Below, piece after piece: positions 1 through 7,685 of a DNA stretch of 64,000 bases (position 1 is the first letter of the stretch; each line of letters begins with the position of its first letter). Source of the stretch: Bradyrhizobium sp. AZCC 2262 (GTDB lineage Bacteria; Pseudomonadota; Alphaproteobacteria; Rhizobiales; Xanthobacteraceae). The notes beneath the pieces are model-generated. The model had not been told where the DNA came from. It was given only the letters and a program-made list of their open reading frames with translations, and made no database searches. The stretch spans positions 496,001 through 560,000 of the forward strand of contig NZ_JAZHRT010000001.1 in assembly GCF_036924535.1 (NCBI RefSeq), given 5' to 3'. Made by a program: the position numbers and the translations under genes.

Positions 1-41
1 GAACGAGTAGCGCTTTTGCCCGCGTACTCGCACCGCTACCT

Positions 42-221
42 TTAGCCGGTCTTTCGAACATTCATGGCCCGCTCAACCTCGTCGGCTAGTTGATCCAGAT
101 GCCGTGCCAGCCGATCGAACATTTCGCGCTTCGCTTTGTCGGTAGCCAAGTCCCGGACGAGCGCACATTCGGCCGCGTCTTTACGCAGCTTCTCCAGATG
201 GGCTTGATAATCCTTGATCGT
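42..221 (-). CDS. Small hypothetical protein without a clear start codon
   Basis: An open frame of about 59 codons runs from an in-frame stop near 233 to a TAA at 44..42. It reads as a charged amphipathic helical protein, for example LEKLRKDAAECALVRDLATD, and then DRLARHLDQLADEVERAMN. This style, with alternating Leu and Ala and many acidic and basic residues, matches small uncharacterised proteins common in Bradyrhizobium. No ATG, GTG or TTG lies between the upstream stop and the first helix. The only candidates are ACG (221..219) or ATC (218..216), preceded by a purine-rich AGGCAGGGG. Either a rare start is used or the start codon has been lost. The function is unknown. Confidence 0.45.
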   Translation of the reverse strand, partial: TIKDYQAHLEKLRKDAAECALVRDLATDKAKREMFDRLARHLDQLADEVERAMNVRKTG

Positions 222-306
222 CCCCTGCCTGTCTTAATTTTCCATGACGGTGGCACGGAGAACAGGCAGACCGAACTGACAAATGTTAGGTCGGAACGGG
301 ACGTTC

Positions 307-516
307 CTAACTTGCCAGCACATCCGCGGGACTATCGATCAGCGGCATCTGTGAGCGTGTGTAGAAGCCTTCCCGCATAACCGCGCTGCTTATCTCGTCA
401 CTAACAGTGCGAGCCGCTCGCTTTTTTCGCCAACCGCCTACTATTCCCGCAGGCAGTGGCACTCCCCGTCGGATCACCAGAAGCTGGCTCTTTCCTCGAA
501 CGTATACGTCGAACAT
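307..516 (-). CDS. Small conserved-type hypothetical protein (69 aa)
   Basis: The start at 516 is chosen because GGAGGTGA lies five bases upstream of its ATG, an almost ideal ribosome binding site. The longer frame from 570 has no such signal. The product begins MFDVYVRGKSQLLVIRRG, is basic in the middle (WRKKRAARTVSDEI) and has no signal peptide or membrane segment. I recall similar short proteins of this pattern in Bradyrhizobium genomes but know no function. It lies upstream of and in the same direction as the small frame at 42..221, so the two may be co-transcribed. Confidence 0.65.
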   Translation of the reverse strand: MFDVYVRGKSQLLVIRRGVPLPAGIVGGWRKKRAARTVSDEISSAVMREGFYTRSQMPLIDSPADVLAS

Positions 517-648
517 GCCGATCACCTCCAAGTTCGTTATAGGCACAGCGTGCGCGGAATGAGGTGGCAAAAGCGCAACAGCTCGGCATGAAGCTGCGAT
601 TTGAAATACCGCTGCGAAAGAACGTCCTGAGTTGCGTCATAAATGGTG

Positions 649-671
649 CCTTCTCCCACAAGGGGAGAAGG
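649..671 (-). terminator. Hairpin downstream of the TAXI gene
   Basis: A perfect 9-bp stem, CCTTCTCCC / GGGAGAAGG, with a 5-nt loop lies about 50 bases past the stop codon of the minus-strand gene ending at 720. There is no strong U-run after it on the minus strand, so it may act as a transcript-stabilising hairpin or be a member of a dispersed repeat, not a classical terminator. Confidence 0.45.
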
Positions 672-719
672 GAACGTCAATCCGTCGTACAAGGAAAAAA
701 TCGGCCAGACCAATCAGGC

Positions 720-2120
720 CTAACCGACGCGTATCCGCGGCGCGTCGGCTGCACCTGCCGGCGCGGCGAGCACCACCCGGCGGTCGGCGACAGCGTGATG
801 GAACTGTTCGAGCGCGAGCCCGATCACCGAGAGGTCACCTTCCTCGATGGTGCCGTCATCATAGCAGTCGAGTGCCTCGCGCAGCATGACGTCGGCGGCG
901 CCCTGCATTTCCGCGAGTTCTTCCGGCGTTTCCGCCTTCCTCACCCTCGCAATCAGCTCGAGCAAATGATCGCGATGGGCAATGTACTGCTCGCGCTCGT
1001 CCTTGTTCCAGTAGTGCTTCAGCCAGGCGCCGGCCGATCCCAGGCCCGAGACGATCAGGACCGCGAACCAGATGAAGTCGGTGTATTTTTCCAGGAAGGT
1101 TCGTTCGTTGCCGTCGATATAGGCGGCCGCGCCCGCATGCGCCGGCAGCGCGGCGTCTTTGTCGGTGTCAGGCTTTTCGATCTGTGAGGCGGTCGGCAAT
1201 TCGCGCGCCAGCTGCTGGCGGTTGGTGAAAAGCTGGCGGGCGAGGGCGGCGACCGCCGTGTCCGACAACGATTTCGGCGCGATGATCAGGTGATTGATGG
1301 CAACCGTATCGATCTTGTCCTCCGGCCGCTGCGGCGAGGAGCCGAAGATGCTGGCGGGAATTTCCTCGGATTCGTAGATCGGGTTCTTCTTCGCGATCGC
1401 GTCCGCAACGTCGACCGGCAGGAATTTCGGCTCGCCGCGGGCGGTTGCCGTCGCTGCGATCGCGTCCACGGTGATCTTGCTCTTGAGCGGGCCGACCGCC
1501 ATGAAGGCGTCGATCGACGGATCGCGCGCCATCTCGCCGAGCTGGTTGGTGCCGAACTGGGTAATCGTGACCTTGTCGGGATTGATGCCGGACTCTTTGA
1601 GGATCACGCGCAGCAGCGTGACATTGGCCTGCGTCCGCCCGATCACGCCGACGCGGTGGCCGGCGAGTTCATCGAGACTCTTGATCTTGGGGCTGGGCTG
1701 CTTCTTCGAGCCTTTGGCGGGAAGGCCGGACGGCGCCCACAGCACGACGACATTCTTGCGCAGGATGGCAACCGACTCGGCGTTTTCAGGCAGGTTCAGA
1801 TCGCCCCGCGCCACGGCGAGGTCGGCCTTGCCGGCGGTGAACAACGCGATGCTTTCCGCCGCCCCTTCCGTCGTGACCAGCGACAGCCGCACCGCGCTGT
1901 TTTCGCGCGCAAACGTCTGGGCCATGAGCTGGATCAGTTTCTGATCTTCGCTGCCGGCAGGTCCGACCGCGATCCGCAGCGTGGTCGGCCGCAGCGCGTA
2001 ATACAGCGTGCCGGCGGCGACGCCGAATGCGAGCATGCCGGCGGCGAGGATCAGGAGCGCATAGCTCCTCCGCTGTCGCCGCCGTCGGGATCGCGCATTA
2101 TTGTCGTTCGAGTCTGACAT
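720..2120 (-). CDS. TAXI-family TRAP-type solute-binding protein, membrane anchored
   Basis: This 466-residue protein has a basic cytoplasmic N-terminus (RSRRRRQRR), a membrane segment at about residues 20-43, and a periplasmic ligand-binding domain at about 47-330. That domain has the NMT1/TAXI pattern: LRIAVGPAGSEDQKL at its start, then FTAGKADLAVARGD, and LPAHAGAAAYIDG near its end. A second membrane segment (WFAVLIVSGLGSAGAWL, about 350-368) leads to a roughly 95-residue C-terminal region that is probably cytoplasmic and helical. Family members bind small organic acids or amino acids for TRAP permeases, but no permease gene is adjacent. The anchored form with a cytoplasmic tail suggests sensing or an orphan role. 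Divergent from the glycosyltransferase at 2253. Confidence 0.85.
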   Translation of the reverse strand: MSDSNDNNARSRRRRQRRSYALLILAAGMLAFGVAAGTLYYALRPTTLRIAVGPAGSEDQKLIQLMAQTFARENSAVRLSLVTTEGAAESIALFTAGKADLAVARGDLNLPENAESVAILRKNVVVLWAPSGLPAKGSKKQPSPKIKSLDELAGHRVGVIGRTQANVTLLRVILKESGINPDKVTITQFGTNQLGEMARDPSIDAFMAVGPLKSKITVDAIAATATARGEPKFLPVDVADAIAKKNPIYESEEIPASIFGSSPQRPEDKIDTVAINHLIIAPKSLSDTAVAALARQLFTNRQQLARELPTASQIEKPDTDKDAALPAHAGAAAYIDGNERTFLEKYTDFIWFAVLIVSGLGSAGAWLKHYWNKDEREQYIAHRDHLLELIARVRKAETPEELAEMQGAADVMLREALDCYDDGTIEEGDLSVIGLALEQFHHAVADRRVVLAAPAGAADAPRIRVG

Positions 2121-2252
2121 CGTTCTGTCACGTTACACGAAAATGCATGGAGAGGGGCTTAAAAAACAACCTTACAGAACGATGACGTCATACGCTTGAA
2201 ATATCCATGTCCCAACGTCGGATTTGAGAATCATTAATCTCGGGTCCGGGAC

Positions 2253-3308
2253 ATGAAGATATTGATCGCGACCGACGCGTGGCATCCGCAGGTGAACGGC
2301 GTGGTCCGCACACTGACGTCGCTGGCGCGCAGCGCCTCAACGCTGGGCGCCGATATCAGCTTCCTCACCCCGGACGGGTTTCCGTCGATGCCCTTGCCGA
2401 CCTATCCTGGCTTGCGCATCGCGCTGCCGAACCGGCGCGAGATCGCGCGGCGGATCGAAAAGGCCGCCCCCGATGCCCTCCATATCGCGACCGAGGGGCC
2501 GATCGGCTGGGCCGTGCGCGCCTATTGCCGCCGCCGTAAGCTCGCGTTTACCACGTCCTATACGACACGCTTTCCCGAATATGTCGCCGTCCGCACCGGG
2601 CTCCCGCTCGGCGTCGGCTATGCGGTGATGCGGCACTTTCATGCCGCGTCCTCCACGACCATGGTCGCGACCGATTCGCTGCGACAGGAACTTTCCGCGC
2701 GGGGATTCCGCAAGCTTGGTTTCTGGACGCGCGGCGTCGACACCGAACTGTTCAACCCGCATGCGCCGGCCGTGCTCGACCTGCCGCGGCCGATCTTCAT
2801 GACGATGGGCCGCGTCGCGGTGGAAAAGAATCTTGAAGCGTTTCTGTCGCTCGACCTGCCGGGCTCCAAAGTGGTCGTCGGCGACGGCCCGCAGAAGGCG
2901 CAACTCGCAAAGCAATTTCCTGGTGCGATCTTCCTCGGCGAGAAGAAGGGGGCGGACCTGACCGCGCATCTCGCCGCCGCCGACGTCTTCGTGTTTCCGA
3001 GCCTCACCGACACCTTCGGCGTCGTGCAGCTCGAGGCATTGGCCTGCGGTACGCCGGTCGCGGCGTTTCCGGTCACCGGGCCGAAGGATGTCATTGCCGA
3101 TCATCCGATCGGCGCGATCGACACCGATCTGCGCAGCGCGTCCTTGCGCGCGCTGACGATGTCGCGCGAAGCCTGCCGGAATTTTGCGCTTTCGCGCTCC
3201 TGGGAAAACAGCGCGCGGCAGTTCATCGGCAATCTGACGGCGCTGCAGCCGAGCCGCGCGCTGCGGCCGGTGCGCCGGGCGCCCGCCGCGAGCGCCGTCC
3301 AGAGTTAA
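2253..3308 (+). CDS. Family 4 glycosyltransferase (GT-B, MgtA/SqdX-like)
   Basis: The 351-residue GT-B enzyme has the N-terminal acceptor domain of Glyco_transf_4 (DAWHPQVNGVVRTL at residues 7-20, TEGPIGWAVRA near 77) and the C-terminal nucleotide-sugar domain with the EX7E-type segment DTFGVVQLEALACGTPV at about 253-269. The motif TSYTTRFPEYV resembles bacterial mannosyl- and sulfoquinovosyl-diacylglycerol transferases, so a glycolipid-forming activity is plausible. It is followed 47 bp later by a PmtA-like methyltransferase in the same direction, which fits an envelope-lipid operon. Sugar donor and acceptor cannot be read from the sequence. The C-terminal 25 residues are Arg/Ala rich and likely disordered. 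Confidence 0.85.
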   Translation: MKILIATDAWHPQVNGVVRTLTSLARSASTLGADISFLTPDGFPSMPLPTYPGLRIALPNRREIARRIEKAAPDALHIATEGPIGWAVRAYCRRRKLAFTTSYTTRFPEYVAVRTGLPLGVGYAVMRHFHAASSTTMVATDSLRQELSARGFRKLGFWTRGVDTELFNPHAPAVLDLPRPIFMTMGRVAVEKNLEAFLSLDLPGSKVVVGDGPQKAQLAKQFPGAIFLGEKKGADLTAHLAAADVFVFPSLTDTFGVVQLEALACGTPVAAFPVTGPKDVIADHPIGAIDTDLRSASLRALTMSREACRNFALSRSWENSARQFIGNLTALQPSRALRPVRRAPAASAVQS

Positions 3309-3355
3309 CAGCATCAAGCCAGTCATACGCGTAAGACGAGAAGGCAGAAGCAACC

Positions 3356-4045
3356 ATGGCAGACATCATCAAGCTTGACGGTACGAGGACTCTGGATTTT
3401 GACCGCGAAACGGTCGAGCAGGCCTATGATCGCTGGGCGCCGGTTTACGACCTCGTGTTCGGAGGCGTGTTCAGCAAGGGGCGCAAGGCGGCGATCCAGG
3501 CGACCAACAAGATCGGCGGCCGCGTGCTCGAAGTCGGCGTCGGCACCGGCATTTCGCTGCCGCTATACGCGCCGCATCTGCGCATCTTCGGCACCGACAT
3601 TTCGGAGTTGATGCTGGAGAAGGCGAAGAAGCGCGTCGACGAACTCGGCCTGAAGAACGTCGAGGGCCTTGCGGTGATAGATGCCGAAAATCTCGAATTC
3701 CCCGACGATTCCTTCGACGTCGTGATGGCGCAGTATGTCGTCACCGCGGTGCCTAACCCTGAAAAGGCGCTCGACGAATTCGCCCGCGTGCTGCGGCCGG
3801 GCGGCGAGCTTATCATCCTGACCCGCGTCAGCGCCGATGCCGGCATGCGCCGCTTCATCGAACAGCGCCTGCAACCGGTGGTGCGTCCGCTCGGCTTCCG
3901 CACCGCCGAGTTCGCCTGGTCGCGCTATGCGCAATGGCTGGCCGGCGCACGCGGCATGGAACTGGCCGAGCGCCGCCTGGTGCCGCCGCTCGGGCACTTC
4001 TCCCTGGTGCGTTTTCGTAAAAGCGACGTCGCCGCGGCGGCCTGA
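3356..4045 (+). CDS. pmtA: Class I SAM methyltransferase, phosphatidylethanolamine N-methyltransferase-like
   Basis: The 229-residue protein has the Rossmann methyltransferase layout: YDRWAPVYDLVFGGVF near the N-terminus, motif I LEVGVGTGISLP at about 58-69, motif II acidic GTDIS, and the FDVVMAQYVVTAVP core. This arrangement is typical of the Rhodobacter-type PmtA/UbiE-like family, which methylates phosphatidylethanolamine stepwise to phosphatidylcholine at the inner membrane face. Phosphatidylcholine is a major lipid in Bradyrhizobium. A phosphatidylserine decarboxylase lies nearby at 6700, supplying the presumed substrate. Bradyrhizobium species often encode several Pmt isozymes, so this could be a PmtX-type paralogue with a narrower step. 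The start ATG follows GAAGGCAGAAGCAACC. Confidence 0.7.
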   Translation: MADIIKLDGTRTLDFDRETVEQAYDRWAPVYDLVFGGVFSKGRKAAIQATNKIGGRVLEVGVGTGISLPLYAPHLRIFGTDISELMLEKAKKRVDELGLKNVEGLAVIDAENLEFPDDSFDVVMAQYVVTAVPNPEKALDEFARVLRPGGELIILTRVSADAGMRRFIEQRLQPVVRPLGFRTAEFAWSRYAQWLAGARGMELAERRLVPPLGHFSLVRFRKSDVAAAA

Positions 4046-4087
4046 CGCGCAGGCGTTGCCGCCCGCGTCATCGCGCCGCTGCAAGCC

Positions 4088-4116
4088 GTCACATGTCAAC
4101 ATGATGATGTCACATG
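4088..4116. promoter_or_regulatory. Direct repeat GTCACATG, 21-bp period
   Basis: Two copies of GTCACATG occur at 4088-4095 and 4109-4116, 21 bp apart (two helical turns), in the gap upstream of the membrane protein gene at 4169. The spacing would suit a dimeric regulator binding one DNA face. This is inference from the repeat alone. Confidence 0.25.
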
Positions 4117-4168
4117 CCGGACATCGAATCTCAGTAAACGTTAACCCGAAAGAATTTGGGGGTAGAGA

Positions 4169-4786
4169 ATGATCAAGAATTTCCTGCAGGAACTGCGAAC
4201 CCAGCGCTGGGACGACCATCGCTATTATCACCACAGCCGCATCAACCAGTCGCTGCACTTCGTCAGCGCCGCGAGCTTCCTGTTCGCTTACGCGATGCTG
4301 TTCATCGATCCGATGGTATCGGCGCTCGTCGGCTGGCTGGTCTCCATGACCTCGCGGCAGGCCGGTCACTTCTTCTTCGAGCCGAGGGGATATGACCACG
4401 TCAACCACGCCACCCATGAGCACAAGGAAGAAATCAAGGTCGGCTACAACCTGCAGCGCAAGGTCGTGCTGATGGCGATCTGGGCGCTGTCGCCGCTGGT
4501 GCTGTATTTCGACCCGACCCTGTTCGGTCTGTTTACGCCCTGGACGTCGCCGGCGGACTTCATGCGCCAGGTGGCCAAGATCTGGCTCGTGGTCGGAGCC
4601 GGCGGGTTGTTGTTCCGCACCGTCCACCTGTTCTTCATCCGCGACGTCGAGACCGGTCTGGTCTGGATGACCAAGATCCTCACCGACCCCTTCAGCGATC
4701 TCAAGCTGTACTACAAGGCGCCGCTGTATCTGATGAAGGGCGAGCTGATCGATCCGGGTCTCGAGAAGCACGTCAAGCACGCGTAA
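4169..4786 (+). CDS. Polytopic membrane protein with His-rich loop, uncharacterised
   Basis: This 205-residue protein has about four hydrophobic segments, at roughly 30-45, 46-62, 92-108 and 130-150. Between the second and third is a histidine-rich stretch, GHFFFEPRGYDHVNHATHEH. Clustered His residues next to membrane segments recall di-iron lipid hydroxylases and the Mpo1/DUF962 family (which has a GH..FE motif), but the match is partial and I do not assign a function. The start is supported by GGGGGTAGAG placed 3-5 bases before the ATG. It follows the PmtA-like gene by 124 bp in the same direction, so a role in envelope lipid modification is a reasonable guess. Confidence 0.7.
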   Translation: MIKNFLQELRTQRWDDHRYYHHSRINQSLHFVSAASFLFAYAMLFIDPMVSALVGWLVSMTSRQAGHFFFEPRGYDHVNHATHEHKEEIKVGYNLQRKVVLMAIWALSPLVLYFDPTLFGLFTPWTSPADFMRQVAKIWLVVGAGGLLFRTVHLFFIRDVETGLVWMTKILTDPFSDLKLYYKAPLYLMKGELIDPGLEKHVKHA

Positions 4787-4812
4787 GTGTTGCGGTTGAA
4801 AGAGAAGGCGTC

Positions 4813-5025
4813 ATGGCCGGGCTTGTCCCGGCCATTCACATCTTGGCAGCAAGATGGCTTTGAATTGAATCGTCACACTATGGTGAACCGTCATCCTGAG
4901 GTGCGAGTGGAGCGAGCCTCGAAGGATGCACGGCCCCACCGGTGGCCGTCGCCCTTCGAGACGCGCTTCGCGCTCCCTCGGGTGAACGCGATTGCGTATC
5001 ATCCCGGGGATGGCGGGGATAGGTT
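4813..5025. repeat. Intergenic palindromic repeats
   Basis: The convergent gap between 4786 and 5037 holds a perfect hairpin, ATGGCCGGG / CCCGGCCAT (4813-4835), that recurs almost identically at 40381-40403. It is followed by a GTCATCCTGAGGTGCGAG-type element (from about 4890) with internal dyads, ending at TATCATCCCGGGGATG (about 4998). No gene is apparent here. The hairpin could serve as a bidirectional terminator. Confidence 0.6.
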
Positions 5026-5036
5026 CGAACTCGCCG

Positions 5037-6701
5037 TCAGCGTCCAAGCCGCTTGGCAAGCATCTCTTTCAGGATCTGCCGCTTGATGTTCTTGTTGGTC
5101 ATCGAAGCATCGTGCCACCACCAGCCGTCGCGCTTCATCTTCTCGGCCGCTGCGACAAAGCGGTCGGCAACTTCGGTGAAGTCCGCGTCCGTGTAGTTGA
5201 GGCTGAAGATCAGCCGGCCCGTGCCGACCCAGCTCAGCGCCAGCCCTTCGGCGCGGAGATAATATTGAAGCATCCAGTTGTAGCGGGACGGTTCGGTATA
5301 TTGCACCATCCAGATCGAGGAGAGATTGCTGACGCGGACGGGCAAATCCTTTGCCGCCAGCCGCGCGTTCAGCGTCTCGGCGCGGCCGTTCCAGGTCTCG
5401 TCAAGCCCCTGGTAGACGCCGTTGAAGTTCGGGCTAGCGAGCCGCGACAGGAATTCATCCATCGCCGTCATGACGTAGGGATGCGAATTGAAAGTGCCGC
5501 GGGCGAAGCAGACGTCGGCAGGACGATCGTCGCGGAAGCGGCGCATCAGATCCTTGCGACCGCAGACCACACCGACGGGGAGGCCGCCGGCAAGGCTCTT
5601 GCCGTAGGTCACCATGTCGGCGTGGACGCCGAAATATTCCTGCGCACCGCCGGCGGCCAGCCGAAAGCCGACGAAGATTTCGTCGAAGATCAGCACGATG
5701 CCGCGTTCGGTGCAGACCTCGCGCAGTTTCTTCAGCCATTCGGTGTAGGCCGCGCGATCGAAGGCACCTTTTCGCGAGCTGTCCACCAGCGCGGAATCAC
5801 CGGGTGCGTTGGCGTTCGGGTGCAGCGCCTGCAGCGGATTGATCAGCACGCAGGCGATGTCCTTGCGCGTGCGCAGCACATGCAGCGTCCGCTCCGACAT
5901 GTCGGCCAGCGTATAGGTTTCGTGCGGCGACACGGGATTGCCGACGCCGGGCTGCACGTCGCCCCACCAGCCGTGATAGGCGCCGGCGAAACGAACCAGA
6001 TGCGTGCGCCTGGTGTGGTAGCGCGCCAGCCGCACCGCCTGCATGACCGCTTCGGTGCCGGACATGTGGAACGAGACTTCGTCGAGCCCCGAAATCGTGC
6101 ACAGCCGCTGCACGTTCTCGGTGATGACGGGATGATAGGGGCCGAGCACGGGGCCGAGCGCGTGGGCGCGCTTTTCGGCTTCCGTGATGCACTCCTTGTA
6201 GAAGTCGTTGCCAAAGATGTTGACTCCGTAGGAGCCGGTCAGGTCGTAGAACACGTTGCCGTCGACGTCGGTCACGGTGACGCCGGCGGAGGACTGCATG
6301 AAGGCGCCGGTGCCCAGATTTTCCCGCACCAGCCGGCTGTACTGGAACGGCACCCGGTAGCTTTCGGTGAACTGCAGGTCGGAGATGTGCGCAGCCGCCT
6401 CGGCCGTCATCTTCCGGCCCTTGGCGTAGCGCTCCTCATAGAGGCAGGCGAGGCGGAAGAAGGCGTCCTGGCGCTGCATGGCGACGTTGCCGGGCGCGCC
6501 GTCGGAGCAGAAGAAGCCGTCGATATCGAATTCGTAATGCGGCAGCAGCCGCGCGACCATTTTGGACATTTTGGAATGTCCGGTCAGCGAGCGGTGCTTG
6601 GCGCGCGACAGCGCCAGCCGCGCCTGCAATTTGGGGAACACTGCCGCGGCGCTAGCGACCGCAGCGGCGGACAGGGAAAGAATCGGAAGGGACGAATCCA
6701 T
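5037..6701 (-). CDS. Class III PLP aminotransferase (glutamate-1-semialdehyde aminomutase type)
   Basis: I take the start at 6701 (MDSSLPILSLSAAAVASAAA), giving 554 residues. Upstream frame to 7082 is only a shadow of psd. After a hydrophobic Ala-rich N-terminal segment of about 20 residues and a 100-residue lead, the protein has the fold-type I class III core: DLTGSYGVNIFG, SFHMSGTEAVMQAVRLAR, the cofactor motif IFDEIFVGFR, and the PLP lysine in TYGKSLAGGLPVGV. These resemble glutamate-1-semialdehyde aminomutases, but the long N-terminal extension with a probable membrane helix argues against a plain heme role. Its ATG overlaps the divergent psd ATG within the four bases CATG at 6699-6702. 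The substrate is unknown. Confidence 0.8.
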   Translation of the reverse strand: MDSSLPILSLSAAAVASAAAVFPKLQARLALSRAKHRSLTGHSKMSKMVARLLPHYEFDIDGFFCSDGAPGNVAMQRQDAFFRLACLYEERYAKGRKMTAEAAAHISDLQFTESYRVPFQYSRLVRENLGTGAFMQSSAGVTVTDVDGNVFYDLTGSYGVNIFGNDFYKECITEAEKRAHALGPVLGPYHPVITENVQRLCTISGLDEVSFHMSGTEAVMQAVRLARYHTRRTHLVRFAGAYHGWWGDVQPGVGNPVSPHETYTLADMSERTLHVLRTRKDIACVLINPLQALHPNANAPGDSALVDSSRKGAFDRAAYTEWLKKLREVCTERGIVLIFDEIFVGFRLAAGGAQEYFGVHADMVTYGKSLAGGLPVGVVCGRKDLMRRFRDDRPADVCFARGTFNSHPYVMTAMDEFLSRLASPNFNGVYQGLDETWNGRAETLNARLAAKDLPVRVSNLSSIWMVQYTEPSRYNWMLQYYLRAEGLALSWVGTGRLIFSLNYTDADFTEVADRFVAAAEKMKRDGWWWHDASMTNKNIKRQILKEMLAKRLGR

Positions 6702-7605
6702 GCCTGAAGCGCTAGCCAATCCTGCTGACAGATTGATGACAATCCGGGGCCTGATCGCCCGCTTTACCCAGCAGGAAGACCTCAACTTCCTGTTGACCAA
6801 CCGCATCCCGCGGGCGGCGCTGACCCGCTTCATGGGCTGGTTCAGCAAGATCGAGAACCCGTTGGTGCGCGATGCCTCGATCGCCTGCTGGCGGCTGTTT
6901 TCCGATCTCGATCTGTCGGAAGCCAAAAAGACCGAATTCAAAAGCCTGCACGACTGTTTTACGCGCGAACTCCGCCCGGGGCTGCGCCCCGCCGATCCCG
7001 ATCCCGCCGTCGTGGTCAGTCCCTCCGACGGCATCATCGGCGCCTTCGGCAGAATCGCGGATACCGAGCTGTTCCAGATCAAGGGCGCGCCTTATTCGCT
7101 GCTGGATTTGCTCGGAGATCCCGCGCTGGTGGAGCAGCACCGCAACGGCCGCTTCCTCACGCTGCGGCTGACGTCGAGCATGTATCATCGTTTCCACGCG
7201 CCCTATGACGCCACGATCAAGAGGGTGACGTTCATCCATGGCGATGTCTGGAACGTCAATCCGATCGCGCTGAAGCGAGTGGAGCGCTTGTTCTGCAAGA
7301 ACGAGCGCGCGGTGCTGCGCACGCGGCTTTCGACCGGCGAGGCGCTGACGCTGGTGCCGGTCGCCGCCATTCTTGTTGCCAGCATCCGCCTGCATTTCCT
7401 CGATGTCACACTCAACGCGCAGAGCAGGGGGCCGGTGGACTTCGCCTGCTTTGCGCGGGTCAAGAAAGGCGACGAACTCGGCTGGTTCGAGCACGGCTCG
7501 ACCATCATCGTGCTGGCGCCGGAGAGTTTCGAATTCGCTGACGGTGTCGCCGACGGCGCACGCATTCGCGCCGGCGAGCCGTTGTTGCGGAAACCGCAGC
7601 TTTAG
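6700..7605 (+). CDS. psd: Phosphatidylserine decarboxylase proenzyme
   Basis: The 301-residue enzyme converts phosphatidylserine to phosphatidylethanolamine at the inner membrane. Visible landmarks are LHDCFTRELRPG (FTR motif, about 83-94), VSPSDGIIGAFG, YHRFHAPYDA (about 164-173, catalytic His region), and the self-cleavage triad in EHGSTIIVLAP, where Gly266-Ser267 would split to form the pyruvoyl group. Length fits the E. coli-like family. The start at 6700 is supported by GGAAGGGA upstream. The start codon is shared head-to-head with the aminotransferase on the other strand, so the two must be expressed from promoters lying inside each other's coding sequence. It lies close to the PmtA-like gene that could use its product. 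Confidence 0.92.
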   Translation: MPEALANPADRLMTIRGLIARFTQQEDLNFLLTNRIPRAALTRFMGWFSKIENPLVRDASIACWRLFSDLDLSEAKKTEFKSLHDCFTRELRPGLRPADPDPAVVVSPSDGIIGAFGRIADTELFQIKGAPYSLLDLLGDPALVEQHRNGRFLTLRLTSSMYHRFHAPYDATIKRVTFIHGDVWNVNPIALKRVERLFCKNERAVLRTRLSTGEALTLVPVAAILVASIRLHFLDVTLNAQSRGPVDFACFARVKKGDELGWFEHGSTIIVLAPESFEFADGVADGARIRAGEPLLRKPQL

Positions 7606-7685
7606 GCTCGATTCTCCGCGCCCATCCCTCTATATGCTCGCGCTCGCACTGGATTCGTGAGTTGCGATAACGCGGGAAGAGAGAG

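Noticed and set aside
2337..3353. Long antisense frame opposite the glycosyltransferase
   Set aside because: High GC keeps antisense frames open. Its Arg/Gly/His-rich composition is typical of a shadow, and the sense strand has clear motifs. The same holds for the long antisense frames opposite TonB, ftsI, murE and ftsZ.
6702..7082. 127-residue N-terminal extension of the aminotransferase frame
   Set aside because: It is fully antisense to psd, has no protein-like pattern and no ribosome binding site. The start at 6701 gives a normal N-terminus.
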